A stretch of DNA of 64,000 nucleotides from Mycolicibacterium sarraceniae (GTDB lineage: Bacteria > Actinomycetota > Actinomycetes > Mycobacteriales > Mycobacteriaceae). A program made the translations under genes and the position numbers. The stretch spans positions 992,001 through 1,056,000 of the forward strand of contig NZ_AP022595.1 of the NCBI RefSeq assembly GCF_010731875.1. The letters run 5' to 3'. Positions 26,071 to 34,681 of this stretch are shown here, in pieces. The first letter of the stretch is position 1, and each line of letters begins with the position of its first letter. Below the pieces are notes generated by a model. The model did not search any database. It was not told where the DNA came from and was given only the letters and a program-made list of their open reading frames with translations.

Positions 26071-26874
26071 TTATCCTACGTCACCGAGCGAGTGATGAGC
26101 CGAGTCCATTTCGACCGACGAATGCGCCCCATCATGGATCCATACGTCAAGCGTGGTTGGGGCCGGTGCCAAGGATGCGGTGCGAGCGGAATCCGCCTCG
26201 CCCCACGGTTGCTCGAGCGTGGTGAATGTGTCGTAGAAATGCTGCAGTTGCGCGACAACCTTGGCGCGCACGTGATTGAGCTCGTCCAATTTGGTGCTCG
26301 CAGCGGACAGCTGCGCATCAACCTGCCGCTGCACCGCGATCAAAGTCTCCTCGGCCTTCGCCCTGGCCTGGGCTACCGTCTCGGCGGCGTCGCGTGCCGC
26401 CTGTTCACGCAGTTGGGCAATCTCACTCAGAGCTTGCTCACCCTGCGTCTCGACATCTTCGCGCAATTTGGTGGCCCGTTGATAGTCGAGCTGGGCTTCG
26501 GCGAGAATTCCAGCGGCGTTCTCCTCGGCGTCTGTCCGTATTAACTCGGCCATTCGACGGGCCTCACCGCGAATCTCGTCGGCCTCCACGCTGGCCGCAT
26601 TGAGAATCGCAGACAGCCGATCACCCAGAAAGCCGATGTCGTCGGGGATGGCCGATGCCACCTCGGTGAACCGCGCCGACATTGCCTCCAGTTCGGCCTG
26701 CGACCTGCCCAACTGGTCGTGGAGGATCGCCATCCGCGACTCCCCCGCCCGGGCCACCGCTCGCAACTCGCCGACCTGACCGTCGGGTCGTTCCATTTGC
26801 CGTGACATTCGTTTGAGTGCAAAACCCACGGACTCACGCTCTTGTCGTTGCAGGTGCGCGTCGCTAGAGGCCAC
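26071..26874 (-). CDS. Coiled-coil protein paired with the DivIVA-like gene
   Basis: About 267 residues from GTG 26874 (VASSDAHLQRQERESVGF). A TTG further upstream extends the frame through a palindromic promoter element and is less likely. The middle (FLGDRLSAILNAASVEADEI, then RRMAELIRTDAEENAAGIL) has the same layout as the downstream protein (SDRIARMMRVASDEARRT): a GDRL/SDRI helix followed by long Ala/Glu/Arg coiled coil. The two may be paralogues forming a hetero-filament. The C-terminal 60 residues are less helical and end acidic. No enzyme motif. First gene of the two-gene unit. Confidence 0.7.
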   Translation of the reverse strand: MASSDAHLQRQERESVGFALKRMSRQMERPDGQVGELRAVARAGESRMAILHDQLGRSQAELEAMSARFTEVASAIPDDIGFLGDRLSAILNAASVEADEIRGEARRMAELIRTDAEENAAGILAEAQLDYQRATKLREDVETQGEQALSEIAQLREQAARDAAETVAQARAKAEETLIAVQRQVDAQLSAASTKLDELNHVRAKVVAQLQHFYDTFTTLEQPWGEADSARTASLAPAPTTLDVWIHDGAHSSVEMDSAHHSLGDVG

Positions 26875-26903
26875 GCGCGGCAGCGTAACACACCCTAAGT
26901 CTT

Positions 26904-26916
26904 TTGCAGACTGCAA
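26904..26916. promoter_or_regulatory. Palindrome flanked by direct repeats before the coiled-coil operon
   Basis: TTGCAGACTGCAA is a perfect 6+1+6 palindrome, 30 bases upstream of the presumed GTG start. It is bracketed by two copies of AAGTCTTTT (26897-26905 and 26915-26923), so the site reads as a repeat around a dyad. It looks like an operator for a dedicated regulator; none is encoded nearby. Confidence 0.5.
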
Positions 26917-26923
26917 GTCTTTT

Positions 26924-27243
26924 TATCCCCCACTGTTAGCGGTTGTTGTGGATAAGTGCGTCCGAAGGTTTCGCCAAATCGCCTGGGAACCGCCTTGAGA
27001 GACCCCCTGGACGCCGCACCTTCGCGCCATACTGGCGCGGGAAAACTCAGCCGCACGATCTCTCGTCGCAGAGATCGGTTGGACACAGGCTCATAACCAC
27101 CTTCACATTTCCCTCTCCTGGTGTCGCCGTAGTCCGGATGCCGGGATTCGACCCTGGTAACCGCCGATGACGTGCCAAGGCAATACGCTGACATCCTCAA
27201 GCTGTGACGGCGAGCCTCTAAGGAACCGCACAATCGGCGAAAG
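26924..27243. other. Intergenic stretch without a supported gene
   Basis: About 320 bases between the coiled-coil operon and the fadA6 stop. It holds a short hairpin at 27023-27039 (CGCGCCA, loop TAC, TGGCGCG), a segment around 27080-27170 that superficially resembles a tRNA but does not fold (see rejected items), and the right copy of the 32-bp repeat from 27224. No ORF with protein-like composition. Confidence 0.6.
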
Positions 27244-27255
27244 TTATGAGAGCCG
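27224..27255 (+). repeat. 32-bp direct repeat, right copy, overlapping the fadA6 stop
   Basis: Matches 24947-24978 at 30 of 32 positions. The TAA stop of fadA6 (27244-27246 on the complement) lies inside it, so the left copy looks like a duplicated thiolase 3' end plus its downstream palindrome arm. Confidence 0.8.
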
Positions 27256-28404
27256 TTCGATGATGGTGACGTTGGCGGTGCCGCCACCCTCACACATGGT
27301 CTGCAAGCCGTAGCGGCCCCCGACGCGCTCGAGCTCATTGAGCATGGTGGCGAACAGCTTGGCACCGGTGGCCCCGAGCGGGTGGCCGAGTGCGATGGCA
27401 CCGCCGTTGGGGTTGACCTTGGCCGGGTCGGCCTTGGTCTCCTTGATCCAGGCCTGCACCACGGGCGCGAACGCCTCGTTGATCTCGACGACGTCGATAT
27501 CGTCGATCGTCAGGCCGGTTTTGGCGAGGGCGTACTTGGTCGCCGGGATCGGACCGGTGAGCATGAACACCGGATCGGCGCCGCGGGCGCTGATGTGGTG
27601 GATGCGGGCCCGCGGGGTCAGCTTGTGGGTCTTGACGGCCTCTTCGCTGGCCAACAGCACCGCGCTGGAACCATCGGAGATCTGGCTGGCCATCGCGGCG
27701 GTCAGACGGCCGCCGTCGACCAAGGTCTTGAGCCCGGCCATCTTCTCCAGCGAGGTCTCGCGTGGCCCCTCATCGGTGCGGAAGCCCTCGACGTCGAGGA
27801 TCTCGTTCTCGAAGTGGCCGGCCCGGATAGCGGCCTGAGCACGCTGGTGGCTGGTCAGTGCGAACTGCTCCATATCCTCGCGGGAAATGCCCCACTTCTC
27901 GGCGATCATCTCCGCGCCGCGGAACTGCGAAATCTCCTGATCGCCATAACGATGCAGCCAGCTCTTCGACTCGTTGGTCGGAGAGGTAAACCCGTACTGC
28001 TCACCGGCGGTCATCGCCGACGAGATCGGGATCTGGCTCATGTTCTGCATACCGCCGGCGACGATCAGGTCTGCCGTCCCGGACATGATCGCCTGCGCAC
28101 CAAACGAAATCGCCTGCTGGCTGGAGCCGCACTGGCGGTCGACGGTAACGCCGGGCACCTCTTCGGGGAAGCCCGCCGCCAGCCACGACAACCGCGCGAT
28201 ATTGCCGGCCTGCGGGCCGATGGCATCCACACAACCGGCGATCACATCGTCGACCGCGCTGGGATCGACATCAACTCGCTCGAACAATCCACGCCATGCG
28301 ATGGCACCCAGATCCACCGGGTGGACACCGGCAAGCGAACCGTTGCGCTTCCCAATCGCGGTGCGTACGGCGTCAATGACGTATGCCTGTGATGCGGGGG
28401 CCAT
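27244..28404 (-). CDS. fadA6: Thiolase FadA6 of the HIP (rings C/D) pathway
   Basis: A 386-residue thiolase, the same length as Rv3556c, which cleaves a beta-ketoacyl-CoA formed after ring C opening (MeDODA-CoA in current schemes). The active-site cysteine is in VDRQCGSSQQAI (about residue 89). [21 protein letters not shown] (His) and TMCEGGG (Cys) complete the catalytic set. The ATG at 28404 has AAGGAG upstream at good spacing and gives the family length. It follows kstR2 by 14 bases and is the last gene of the leftward fadE30-ipdF-kstR2-fadA6 operon. Confidence 0.94.
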   Translation of the reverse strand: MAPASQAYVIDAVRTAIGKRNGSLAGVHPVDLGAIAWRGLFERVDVDPSAVDDVIAGCVDAIGPQAGNIARLSWLAAGFPEEVPGVTVDRQCGSSQQAISFGAQAIMSGTADLIVAGGMQNMSQIPISSAMTAGEQYGFTSPTNESKSWLHRYGDQEISQFRGAEMIAEKWGISREDMEQFALTSHQRAQAAIRAGHFENEILDVEGFRTDEGPRETSLEKMAGLKTLVDGGRLTAAMASQISDGSSAVLLASEEAVKTHKLTPRARIHHISARGADPVFMLTGPIPATKYALAKTGLTIDDIDVVEINEAFAPVVQAWIKETKADPAKVNPNGGAIALGHPLGATGAKLFATMLNELERVGGRYGLQTMCEGGGTANVTIIERLS

Positions 28405-28418
28405 GTCGATCTCCTTAA

Positions 28419-29012
28419 TCAATTGTTAGGCACGGCTATGCCGCCCAGGACGATGGCGAGGTATTGGCGGCCGACTTCCTCGGCTGTCAGCGGTCCGCCT
28501 GGCTGATACCAACGCACGGACACCCACGTTGTGTCCCGGATGAACCGGTAGACCACGTCGACGTCGATATCCGGGCGGAAGTACCCCTGCTTGACACCCT
28601 CGTTGAGCAGGTCGAGCCACATCTTGCGTTGTTCCTTGTTGCGCACGTCGACGAAGTCGAACTGCGGCAGCGACGACAGCCGCTTGGCCTCGTCCTGGTA
28701 GATCACCACCTGCGCGTGCCGGTCTTCGATGGCCTCGAACGACGCCATGAACAAGCCCTTGAGCCGCTCCAGAGGATTGGGCTCGGTGCCGATGACCCGC
28801 TGGTAGCGCTCGAACAGCCAGTCCAGGAAGTCACGCAGGACCTCCTCGACCATCTGCTCCTTGCTTTTGAAGTGGTGGTAGAGGCTGCCGGACAGGATGC
28901 CCGCCGAGTCGGCGATATCGCGCACAGTGGTTGCGCGCAAACCGCGTTCGGCGAACATCGTTGCGGCGAGCACCAGAAGCTCGTCGCGACGACTGACCGG
29001 CGGCTCGGTCAT
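28419..29012 (-). CDS. kstR2: TetR-family repressor of the HIP regulon
   Basis: A 197-residue TetR-type repressor. The N-terminal helix-turn-helix is visible (LAATMFAERGLRATTVRDIA, then LYHHFKSKEQM); the C-terminal part is the ligand domain, with TW VSVRWYQPGG near the end. KstR2 is released by HIP-CoA and controls the ring C/D genes. Its own operators are in this window at 19188 and 30971. The ATG at 29012 overlaps the ipdF stop by 4 bases, so it is expressed from the fadE30 promoter and is autoregulated through it; no separate operator was seen directly before kstR2. Confidence 0.95.
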   Translation of the reverse strand: MTEPPVSRRDELLVLAATMFAERGLRATTVRDIADSAGILSGSLYHHFKSKEQMVEEVLRDFLDWLFERYQRVIGTEPNPLERLKGLFMASFEAIEDRHAQVVIYQDEAKRLSSLPQFDFVDVRNKEQRKMWLDLLNEGVKQGYFRPDIDVDVVYRFIRDTTWVSVRWYQPGGPLTAEEVGRQYLAIVLGGIAVPNN

Positions 29013-29800
29013 GCGCGTTGGCTCGACACCGAAATGACTTCGCCGGTCAGGTAGCTCGAGTAGTCGCTGGCCAGGAAGGCGATGGTGGCCGCCACCTCCC
29101 ACGGCTCGGCGGCGCGGCCGAATGCTTCGCCTTCCGACAGCCGGTCCAGTAGGTCGGCCGAGCTGGTCTTCTCGAGGAACTTGTGCCGCGCGATGCTCGG
29201 GGAGACCGCGTTGATACGCACCCCGTACTCGACGGCTTCGATTGCGCTACACCGTGTCAGCGCCATCACACCGGCCTTGGCCGCGGCATAGTGCGACTGC
29301 GAATGCTGGGCCCGCCACCCCAGGACGCTGGCATTGTTGACGATCACGCCGCCGTGGCCGGCGTCACGGAAATAACGCAGCGCCGCGCGAGTCGCGCGCA
29401 TCACCGACGACAGCGTCACATTGAACACCCGGTCCCACTCGTCATCGGTCATATCGATCACCGGGGTCTGGCCGCCAAGTCCGGCATTGTTCACCAGAAC
29501 ATCGAGACGGCCGGCCTTCTCGACGGTCGACGCGATCAACGCGTCCACCGCCATTGTCGACGTCACGTCACAGACCACCGCGTCGACCTTGCCGAGGCCG
29601 AGGCCAGCCAGTGCGTCTCGGGTCTCGCCCAGGCGGCGTTCGTGGTAGTCGGAGATCACGACGTCCGCACCCTCGAGAAGAGCCCGGCGCGCGGTCGTGG
29701 AGCCGATGCCGGTGCCGGCCGCTGCGGTGACCAGCACGACCTTGCCCTTGAGCAGGCCGTGGCCCTCAATCTCGTTGGGGACCTCCGACAATGACGCCAC
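29009..29800 (-). CDS. ipdF: SDR IpdF (5-hydroxy-HIP / HIP-CoA ketoreductase)
   Basis: A 263-residue short-chain dehydrogenase corresponding to Rv3559c. It interconverts the 5-hydroxy and 5-keto forms of the HIP-type intermediate. Nucleotide site VTAAAGTGIGSTTARR, NNAGLGG, and the catalytic HYAAAKAG are visible. The GTG at 29800 (VASLSEVPNEIEG) is the start: it shares a base with the fadE30 TAG stop, and the open frame beyond lies inside fadE30. Confidence 0.92.
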   Translation of the reverse strand: MASLSEVPNEIEGHGLLKGKVVLVTAAAGTGIGSTTARRALLEGADVVISDYHERRLGETRDALAGLGLGKVDAVVCDVTSTMAVDALIASTVEKAGRLDVLVNNAGLGGQTPVIDMTDDEWDRVFNVTLSSVMRATRAALRYFRDAGHGGVIVNNASVLGWRAQHSQSHYAAAKAGVMALTRCSAIEAVEYGVRINAVSPSIARHKFLEKTSSADLLDRLSEGEAFGRAAEPWEVAATIAFLASDYSSYLTGEVISVSSQRA

Positions 29801-30954
29801 TAGCCCTTCACCTCTCTCGGCAGACCGAGCACCCGCTCGGCGATGATGTTGCGCTGAATCTCGTTGGAGCCGCCGTAGATCGTGTCCGAGCGGGAGAACA
29901 GGTACAGCCGCTGCCACTCGTCGAATTCCCCGTCGGACAGCAGCAGGCCGGAGCGACCCTTGATATCCATCGCGAGCTCGCCGAGATCGCGATGCCAGTT
30001 GGCCCACAACAACTTCGACACGTTGTCCTGGCCGGGTTGTTCGACATCCATCGTCGCCATCGCATAGGACCGCATTGTCTGCAGCCCGGCCCAGGACCGG
30101 ACCAGCCGCTCCCGGATCAGCGGATCCTCGATCGCGCCGGTGGTCTTGGCCAGTTCGGTGATACCGGAAAGCTCACGGGCATAACGGATCTGCTGACCCA
30201 GTGTGGACACCCCACGCTCGAAGGTCAGCGTTCCCATCGCCACCCGCCAGCCGTCGCCCGGCTCGCCAACCACCAGGTTGGCGTCGGTGCGCGCATCGGT
30301 GAAGAACACCTCGTTGAATTCCGAGTCGCCGGTCAGCTGGATGATCGGGCGGATCTCCACGCCCGGCTGATCCAGCGGCACCAGCAGGTAGGACAACCCG
30401 GCGTGGCGCTTGGAGCCCTTCTCGGTACGGGCCACCACGAAGCACCACTGCGCCCAGTGCGCCAGTGATGTCCACACCTTCTGGCCATTGATGAGCCACT
30501 GCCCACTCTCCTCATCCAGGACGGCCGCCGTGGACACGTTGGCCAGATCACTGCCCGCGCCCGGCTCCGAATATCCCTGAGACCACAGCTCGGTGACATC
30601 GAGGATCTTGGGCAGGAACCGCTGCTGCTGTTCGGGCGTGCCGAATGCGATCAGGGTGGGCCCGAGCAGTTCCTCGCCTAAGTGGTTGACCTTGTCGGGG
30701 GCGTTGGCTTTTGCGTACTCCTCGTAGAACGCCACCCGGTGCGCGACGGACAGGCCGCGGCCGCCGTGCTCGACCGGCCAGCCCAGGCAGGTCAGGCCCG
30801 CCGCTGCCAGATGCCGGTTCCACGCGAGACGCTCTTCGAAGGCTTCATGCTCCCGACCCGGGCCGCCGAGGCCCTTGAGCGCGGCATATTCACCGACGAG
30901 ATTGTCGGCCAGCCACTCGCGGACCTCCGCCCGGAACTCCTCGACCGTGATCAC
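29800..30954 (-). CDS. fadE30: Acyl-CoA dehydrogenase FadE30
   Basis: A 384-residue acyl-CoA dehydrogenase matching Rv3560c. FadE30 dehydrogenates the propionyl side chain of 5-hydroxy-HIP-CoA, the first beta-oxidation step after FadD3. It carries the FAD/substrate segment YSEPGAGSDLANV, the KVWTSLAHWAQWCF strand and the C-terminal TIYGGSNEIQRNIIAERVLGL. GTG start at 30954, only 17 bases from the KstR2 box. First gene of fadE30-ipdF-kstR2-fadA6. Confidence 0.94.
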   Translation of the reverse strand: MITVEEFRAEVREWLADNLVGEYAALKGLGGPGREHEAFEERLAWNRHLAAAGLTCLGWPVEHGGRGLSVAHRVAFYEEYAKANAPDKVNHLGEELLGPTLIAFGTPEQQQRFLPKILDVTELWSQGYSEPGAGSDLANVSTAAVLDEESGQWLINGQKVWTSLAHWAQWCFVVARTEKGSKRHAGLSYLLVPLDQPGVEIRPIIQLTGDSEFNEVFFTDARTDANLVVGEPGDGWRVAMGTLTFERGVSTLGQQIRYARELSGITELAKTTGAIEDPLIRERLVRSWAGLQTMRSYAMATMDVEQPGQDNVSKLLWANWHRDLGELAMDIKGRSGLLLSDGEFDEWQRLYLFSRSDTIYGGSNEIQRNIIAERVLGLPREVKG

Positions 30955-30970
30955 CCTTGTAGGCTAACCT

Positions 30971-30984
30971 ACCAAGCACTTGCT
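30971..30984. promoter_or_regulatory. KstR2 operator between fadE30 and fadD3
   Basis: ACCAAGCACTTGCT matches AnCAAGnnCTTGnT at every fixed position. It is placed to repress fadE30 leftward and fadD3 (ATG 31036) rightward. Confidence 0.92.
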
Positions 30985-31035
30985 TTGTTAGCCCGGGCGA
31001 CGCTTCGCCGGGCGATCACATTCATAGGAGTCTCG

Positions 31036-32574
31036 ATGACGAGCCAACCGCGCACCACACCTGGGGTGCTCGACCGGATGGCAGTCGACTTCGCCGACCA
31101 CGACGCCCTCGTCACCGAAGATCGCACTCTCACCTTCGCCGGCCTGCGCGACGAGGTTCGCCGCGCCGCGGCGGCACTGATCGGCGCTGGCGTGCTCCCC
31201 GGCGATCGAGTGGCGATCTGGTCGCCGAACACCTGGCACTGGGCGATCGCCTGCCTGGCCATCCAGTACGCCGGCGGCGTGATGGTGCCATTGAACACCC
31301 GCTACACCGCCGCCGAGGCGTCCGACATCCTCGCTCGCACCGCGGCGCCGCTGCTGTTCGGGATGGGCCAGTTCCTCGGTGCCGACCGCGTGGGCGACCT
31401 CGACCGCGCCAAGCTGCCCGAGTTGCGGCACATCGTCGGCATCCCCATCGACGAACAGGACGGCACCTGGGACGAGTTCCTTGCCGGTCCGCAAGCAGAC
31501 CTGTCGGAGGTAGACGCGCGCGCGGCGGCGGTGCGCCCCGATGATCCGTCCGACGTCCTGTTCACTTCGGGCACCACCGGGCGCAGCAAAGGTGTGCTGT
31601 GCGCACACCGGCAGTCACTCGCCGCGCCGGCCGCGTGGGCGGAGTGCGGTCAGCTCACCAGCGCCGACCGCTATCTCTGCATCAACCCGTTCTTCCACAA
31701 CTTCGGCTACAAGGCCGGCATCCTGGCCTGCCTGCAGACCGGCGCCACCTTGATCCCCCAACTCACCTTCGACCCTGAACAGGCCATGCGGGTGATCGCC
31801 GACAAGCGCATCACCGTCGTGCCTGGCCCGCCGACGATCTTCCAGACGCTGCTGGACCATCCGGCCCGCAAGAACTACGACTTGAGCTCGCTGCGCTTCG
31901 CGGTGACCGGTGCGGCGACAGTGCCTGTCGTGCTGATCGAACGGATGCAGGCCGAGCTCGATTTCGACATCGTGCTCACCGCCTACGGACTCACCGAAGC
32001 CAACGGCTTCGGCACGATGTGCCGCGCCGACGATGACGCCGTCACCGTCGCGACCACCTGCGGGCGCCCGATCGCCGACTTCGACTTACGAATCGACTCC
32101 CCCGACGAGGCCGGCGCCGGCGAGGTGCTGCTGCGCGGGCCCAACGTGATGCTCGGCTACCTCGACGATCCGGTCGCCACCGCCGCGGCGATCGACGCCG
32201 ACGGATGGCTGCACACCGGCGATGTCGGCACCGTCGACGAGGCGGGGAACCTCCGCATCACCGACCGCCTCAAGGACATGTACATCTGCGGCGGCTTCAA
32301 TGTCTACCCCGCCGAGATCGAGCAGGTGCTGGCCCGCCTCGACGGTGTGGCCGACGCCGCGGTGATCGGCGTTCCCGACGATCGCCTCGGCGAAGTCGGG
32401 CGGGCATTCATCGTCCGCCGCGATGGCAGCGACCTCGACGAGCAAGCCGTCATCGACTACGCCAAGAAACACCTGGCCAATTTCAAGACCCCGCGCTCGG
32501 TGGTCTTCGTGGCGACCCTGCCACGAAACCCTGGCGGCAAAGTGGTCAAACCCACACTGCGAGAGATGGTTTGA
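31036..32574 (+). CDS. fadD3: HIP-CoA ligase FadD3
   Basis: A 512-residue AMP-forming acyl-CoA synthetase (Rv3561). It activates HIP, the bicyclic remnant of sterol rings C and D, with ATP and CoA; the product HIP-CoA is the inducer of the KstR2 regulon. The AMP-binding P-loop LFTSGTTGRSKG is near residues 173-184, TAYGLTEANGFG near 316, the hinge DRLKDMYICGGFNVYPAEIE near 410, and the adenylating lysine in GGKVVKP near the C-terminus. ATG 31036 has AGGAG six bases upstream. The stop overlaps the fadE31 ATG (TGATG), starting a run of coupled genes. Confidence 0.95.
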   Translation: MTSQPRTTPGVLDRMAVDFADHDALVTEDRTLTFAGLRDEVRRAAAALIGAGVLPGDRVAIWSPNTWHWAIACLAIQYAGGVMVPLNTRYTAAEASDILARTAAPLLFGMGQFLGADRVGDLDRAKLPELRHIVGIPIDEQDGTWDEFLAGPQADLSEVDARAAAVRPDDPSDVLFTSGTTGRSKGVLCAHRQSLAAPAAWAECGQLTSADRYLCINPFFHNFGYKAGILACLQTGATLIPQLTFDPEQAMRVIADKRITVVPGPPTIFQTLLDHPARKNYDLSSLRFAVTGAATVPVVLIERMQAELDFDIVLTAYGLTEANGFGTMCRADDDAVTVATTCGRPIADFDLRIDSPDEAGAGEVLLRGPNVMLGYLDDPVATAAAIDADGWLHTGDVGTVDEAGNLRITDRLKDMYICGGFNVYPAEIEQVLARLDGVADAAVIGVPDDRLGEVGRAFIVRRDGSDLDEQAVIDYAKKHLANFKTPRSVVFVATLPRNPGGKVVKPTLREMV

Positions 32575-33728
32575 TGGATCTGCGCTACGACGACGCCACC
32601 GAAGAGTTCCGCAATGAGGTGCGCACCTTCTTGTCGGCCAAGTCCGACTCGTTCCCGACGAAGTCTTATGACACCGCCGAGGGATTCGAGCAACACCGGG
32701 TTTGGGATCGCGTCCTGTTCGACGCCGGCCTCTCGGTGATCACCTGGCCCGAGAAATACGGCGGCCGCGACGCGAGCCTGCTGCAGTGGGTGGTCTACGA
32801 GGAGGAGTACTTCCGCGCCGGGGCGCCGGGACGGGCCAGCGCCAACGGCACGTCGATGCTCGCGCCGACGCTGTTCGCGCACGGCACCGACGAACAGCTG
32901 GACCGGGTGCTGCCGAAAATGGCCAGCGGCGAAGAGATCTGGGCCCAAGCCTGGTCGGAGCCGGAGTCCGGCAGCGACCTTGCCTCCCTACGCTCGACAG
33001 CCACCCAGACCGACGGCGGCTGGCTGCTCAACGGCCAGAAGATCTGGAGCTCGCGGGCAGTCTTCGGCGAGCGGGGATTCGGACTGTTCCGGTCCGACCC
33101 CGAGGCCCAACGCCATAAGGGCTTGACCTACTTCATGTTCGACCTCAAGGCCGACGGCGTCACAGTCCGCCCGATCGCCCAGCTCGGCGGGGACACCGGG
33201 TTCGGCGAGATCTTCTTCGACAACGTGTTCGTTCCCGATGCCGATGTCATCGGCGGCGTGCACGACGGCTGGCGCGCGGCGATGAGCACGTCGAGCAACG
33301 AGCGCGGTATGTCCCTGCGCAGCCCCGCTCGCTTCCTCGCGCCCGCCGAGCGGCTGGTGTCGCAGTGGCGTGATCGGGGGTCCGACCCGGCGTTCGCCGA
33401 TCGGGTGGCCGACGCCTGGATCAAGGCACAGGCCTACCGGTTGCACACCTTCGGCACGGTGACCCGGGTCGCTGGCGGCGGTGAACTGGGTGCTGAGTCG
33501 TCGGTGACCAAGGTGTTCTGGTCCGAGCTCGACGTAGCCCTGCATCAGGCTGCGCTGGAGCTTCGCGGTGCCGACGCCGAACTCGCCGACGGCTGGACCG
33601 ATGGTCTGCTGTTCGCGCTCGGTGGCCCGATCTACGCCGGCACCAACGAGATTCAGCGCAATATCATCGCCGAGCGGTTGCTCGGACTGCCCCGAGAAAG
33701 CTCAGCCAGCGCAGGAGCGAAGAAATGA
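32574..33728 (+). CDS. fadE31: Acyl-CoA dehydrogenase FadE31
   Basis: A 384-residue acyl-CoA dehydrogenase (Rv3562) of the KstR2 regulon. It has WSEPESGSDLASLRS, KIWSSRAVFGERGFG and the C-terminal PIYAGTNEIQRNIIAERLLGL. It probably dehydrogenates a ring-opened CoA thioester, possibly as a complex with FadE32 and/or FadE33, which are shorter and follow immediately. Start and stop both overlap neighbours (fadD3 and fadE32) through ATGA-type junctions. Confidence 0.92.
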   Translation: MDLRYDDATEEFRNEVRTFLSAKSDSFPTKSYDTAEGFEQHRVWDRVLFDAGLSVITWPEKYGGRDASLLQWVVYEEEYFRAGAPGRASANGTSMLAPTLFAHGTDEQLDRVLPKMASGEEIWAQAWSEPESGSDLASLRSTATQTDGGWLLNGQKIWSSRAVFGERGFGLFRSDPEAQRHKGLTYFMFDLKADGVTVRPIAQLGGDTGFGEIFFDNVFVPDADVIGGVHDGWRAAMSTSSNERGMSLRSPARFLAPAERLVSQWRDRGSDPAFADRVADAWIKAQAYRLHTFGTVTRVAGGGELGAESSVTKVFWSELDVALHQAALELRGADAELADGWTDGLLFALGGPIYAGTNEIQRNIIAERLLGLPRESSASAGAKK

Positions 33729-34681
33729 AATTCGCACTCGACGAACAGCAGCGGGATTTCGCCGCCAGTATCGATGCCGCGCTGGGGGCTGCCGACGTAC
33801 CGGGTGCCGTCCGCGCCTGGGCCGAGGGTGACACCACCCCTGCCCGCAAGGTGTGGTCGGCGCTGACCGACCTGGGTGTGACCGCGTTGGCGGTGCCCGA
33901 GAAATACGACGGCATCGAGGCACATCCCGTCGACCTGGTGGTGGCGCTGGAACGGCTGGGCCGCTGGAATGTGCCCGGCCCGGTTGCCGAATCCATTGCG
34001 GTGGCACCGATCCTCCTGGTTGACGACGAGCGCTCCGCCGCTTTGGCCGCCGGGGAATTGATCGCGACGGTCGCACTGCCGCCGGCGGTGCCGCGCGCCG
34101 TCAACGCCGACTTCGCCGGGCTGACTCTCCTGGCGCAGGACGGCCGGGTCAGCGACGCCGCCGTCGGCGACGGACACGAATCGGTCGACCCCAGCCGACG
34201 GCTGTTCGACGTCGCCGCCACCGGCGAGGCTCGCGACGCCGATGTCGCGCGAGCGTACGAATTCGGTGCACTGGCCACCGCCGCCCAACTGGTCGGCGCC
34301 GGCCAGGCCATGCTCGACATGGCGGTCGAATACGCCAAGCAGCGCAGCCAATTCGGCCGCATCATCGGCAGCTACCAGGCGCTCAAGCACACGCTGGCCG
34401 ATGTTCACATCGCCGTGGAACTGGCTCGTCCCCTCGTCTACGGCGCGGCACTGTCGCTGGCCGACGGATCTCCGGATACCGCGCGGGATGTGAGCGCGGC
34501 CAAGGCCGCCGCCTCGGATGCGGCACTGCTGGCCGCGCGGTCGTCGCTGCAGACGCACGGCGCCATCGGGTACACCTCCGAACACGATCTGTCGCTGTGG
34601 CTGCTGCGAGTGCAGGCGCTGCATTCGGCGTGGGGCGATCCGACCAGTCATCGACGTCGAGTGTTGGAGGCGCTGGCATGA
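33725..34681 (+). CDS. fadE32: Acyl-CoA dehydrogenase-like subunit FadE32
   Basis: A 318-residue short ACAD (Rv3563). It begins MKFALDEQQRDFAASI, keeps the C-terminal FAD-interaction segment (KQRSQFGRIIGSYQALKH) and TYGI-like end (THGAIGYTSEHDLSLWL), but lacks the EPxAGSD segment present in FadE31. That is the usual division of labour in heteromeric mycobacterial ACADs. Overlaps fadE31 and fadE33 by 4 bases each. Confidence 0.91.
   Translation: MKFALDEQQRDFAASIDAALGAADVPGAVRAWAEGDTTPARKVWSALTDLGVTALAVPEKYDGIEAHPVDLVVALERLGRWNVPGPVAESIAVAPILLVDDERSAALAAGELIATVALPPAVPRAVNADFAGLTLLAQDGRVSDAAVGDGHESVDPSRRLFDVAATGEARDADVARAYEFGALATAAQLVGAGQAMLDMAVEYAKQRSQFGRIIGSYQALKHTLADVHIAVELARPLVYGAALSLADGSPDTARDVSAAKAAASDAALLAARSSLQTHGAIGYTSEHDLSLWLLRVQALHSAWGDPTSHRRRVLEALA

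Noticed and set aside
27080..27170. tRNA-like string: CTCATAA resembling a Met anticodon loop, followed by GGGATTCGACCCTGG resembling a T-arm
   Set aside because: The anticodon stem does not pair, the T-loop lacks the normal G53-C61 closing context, and no acceptor stem closes the segment.
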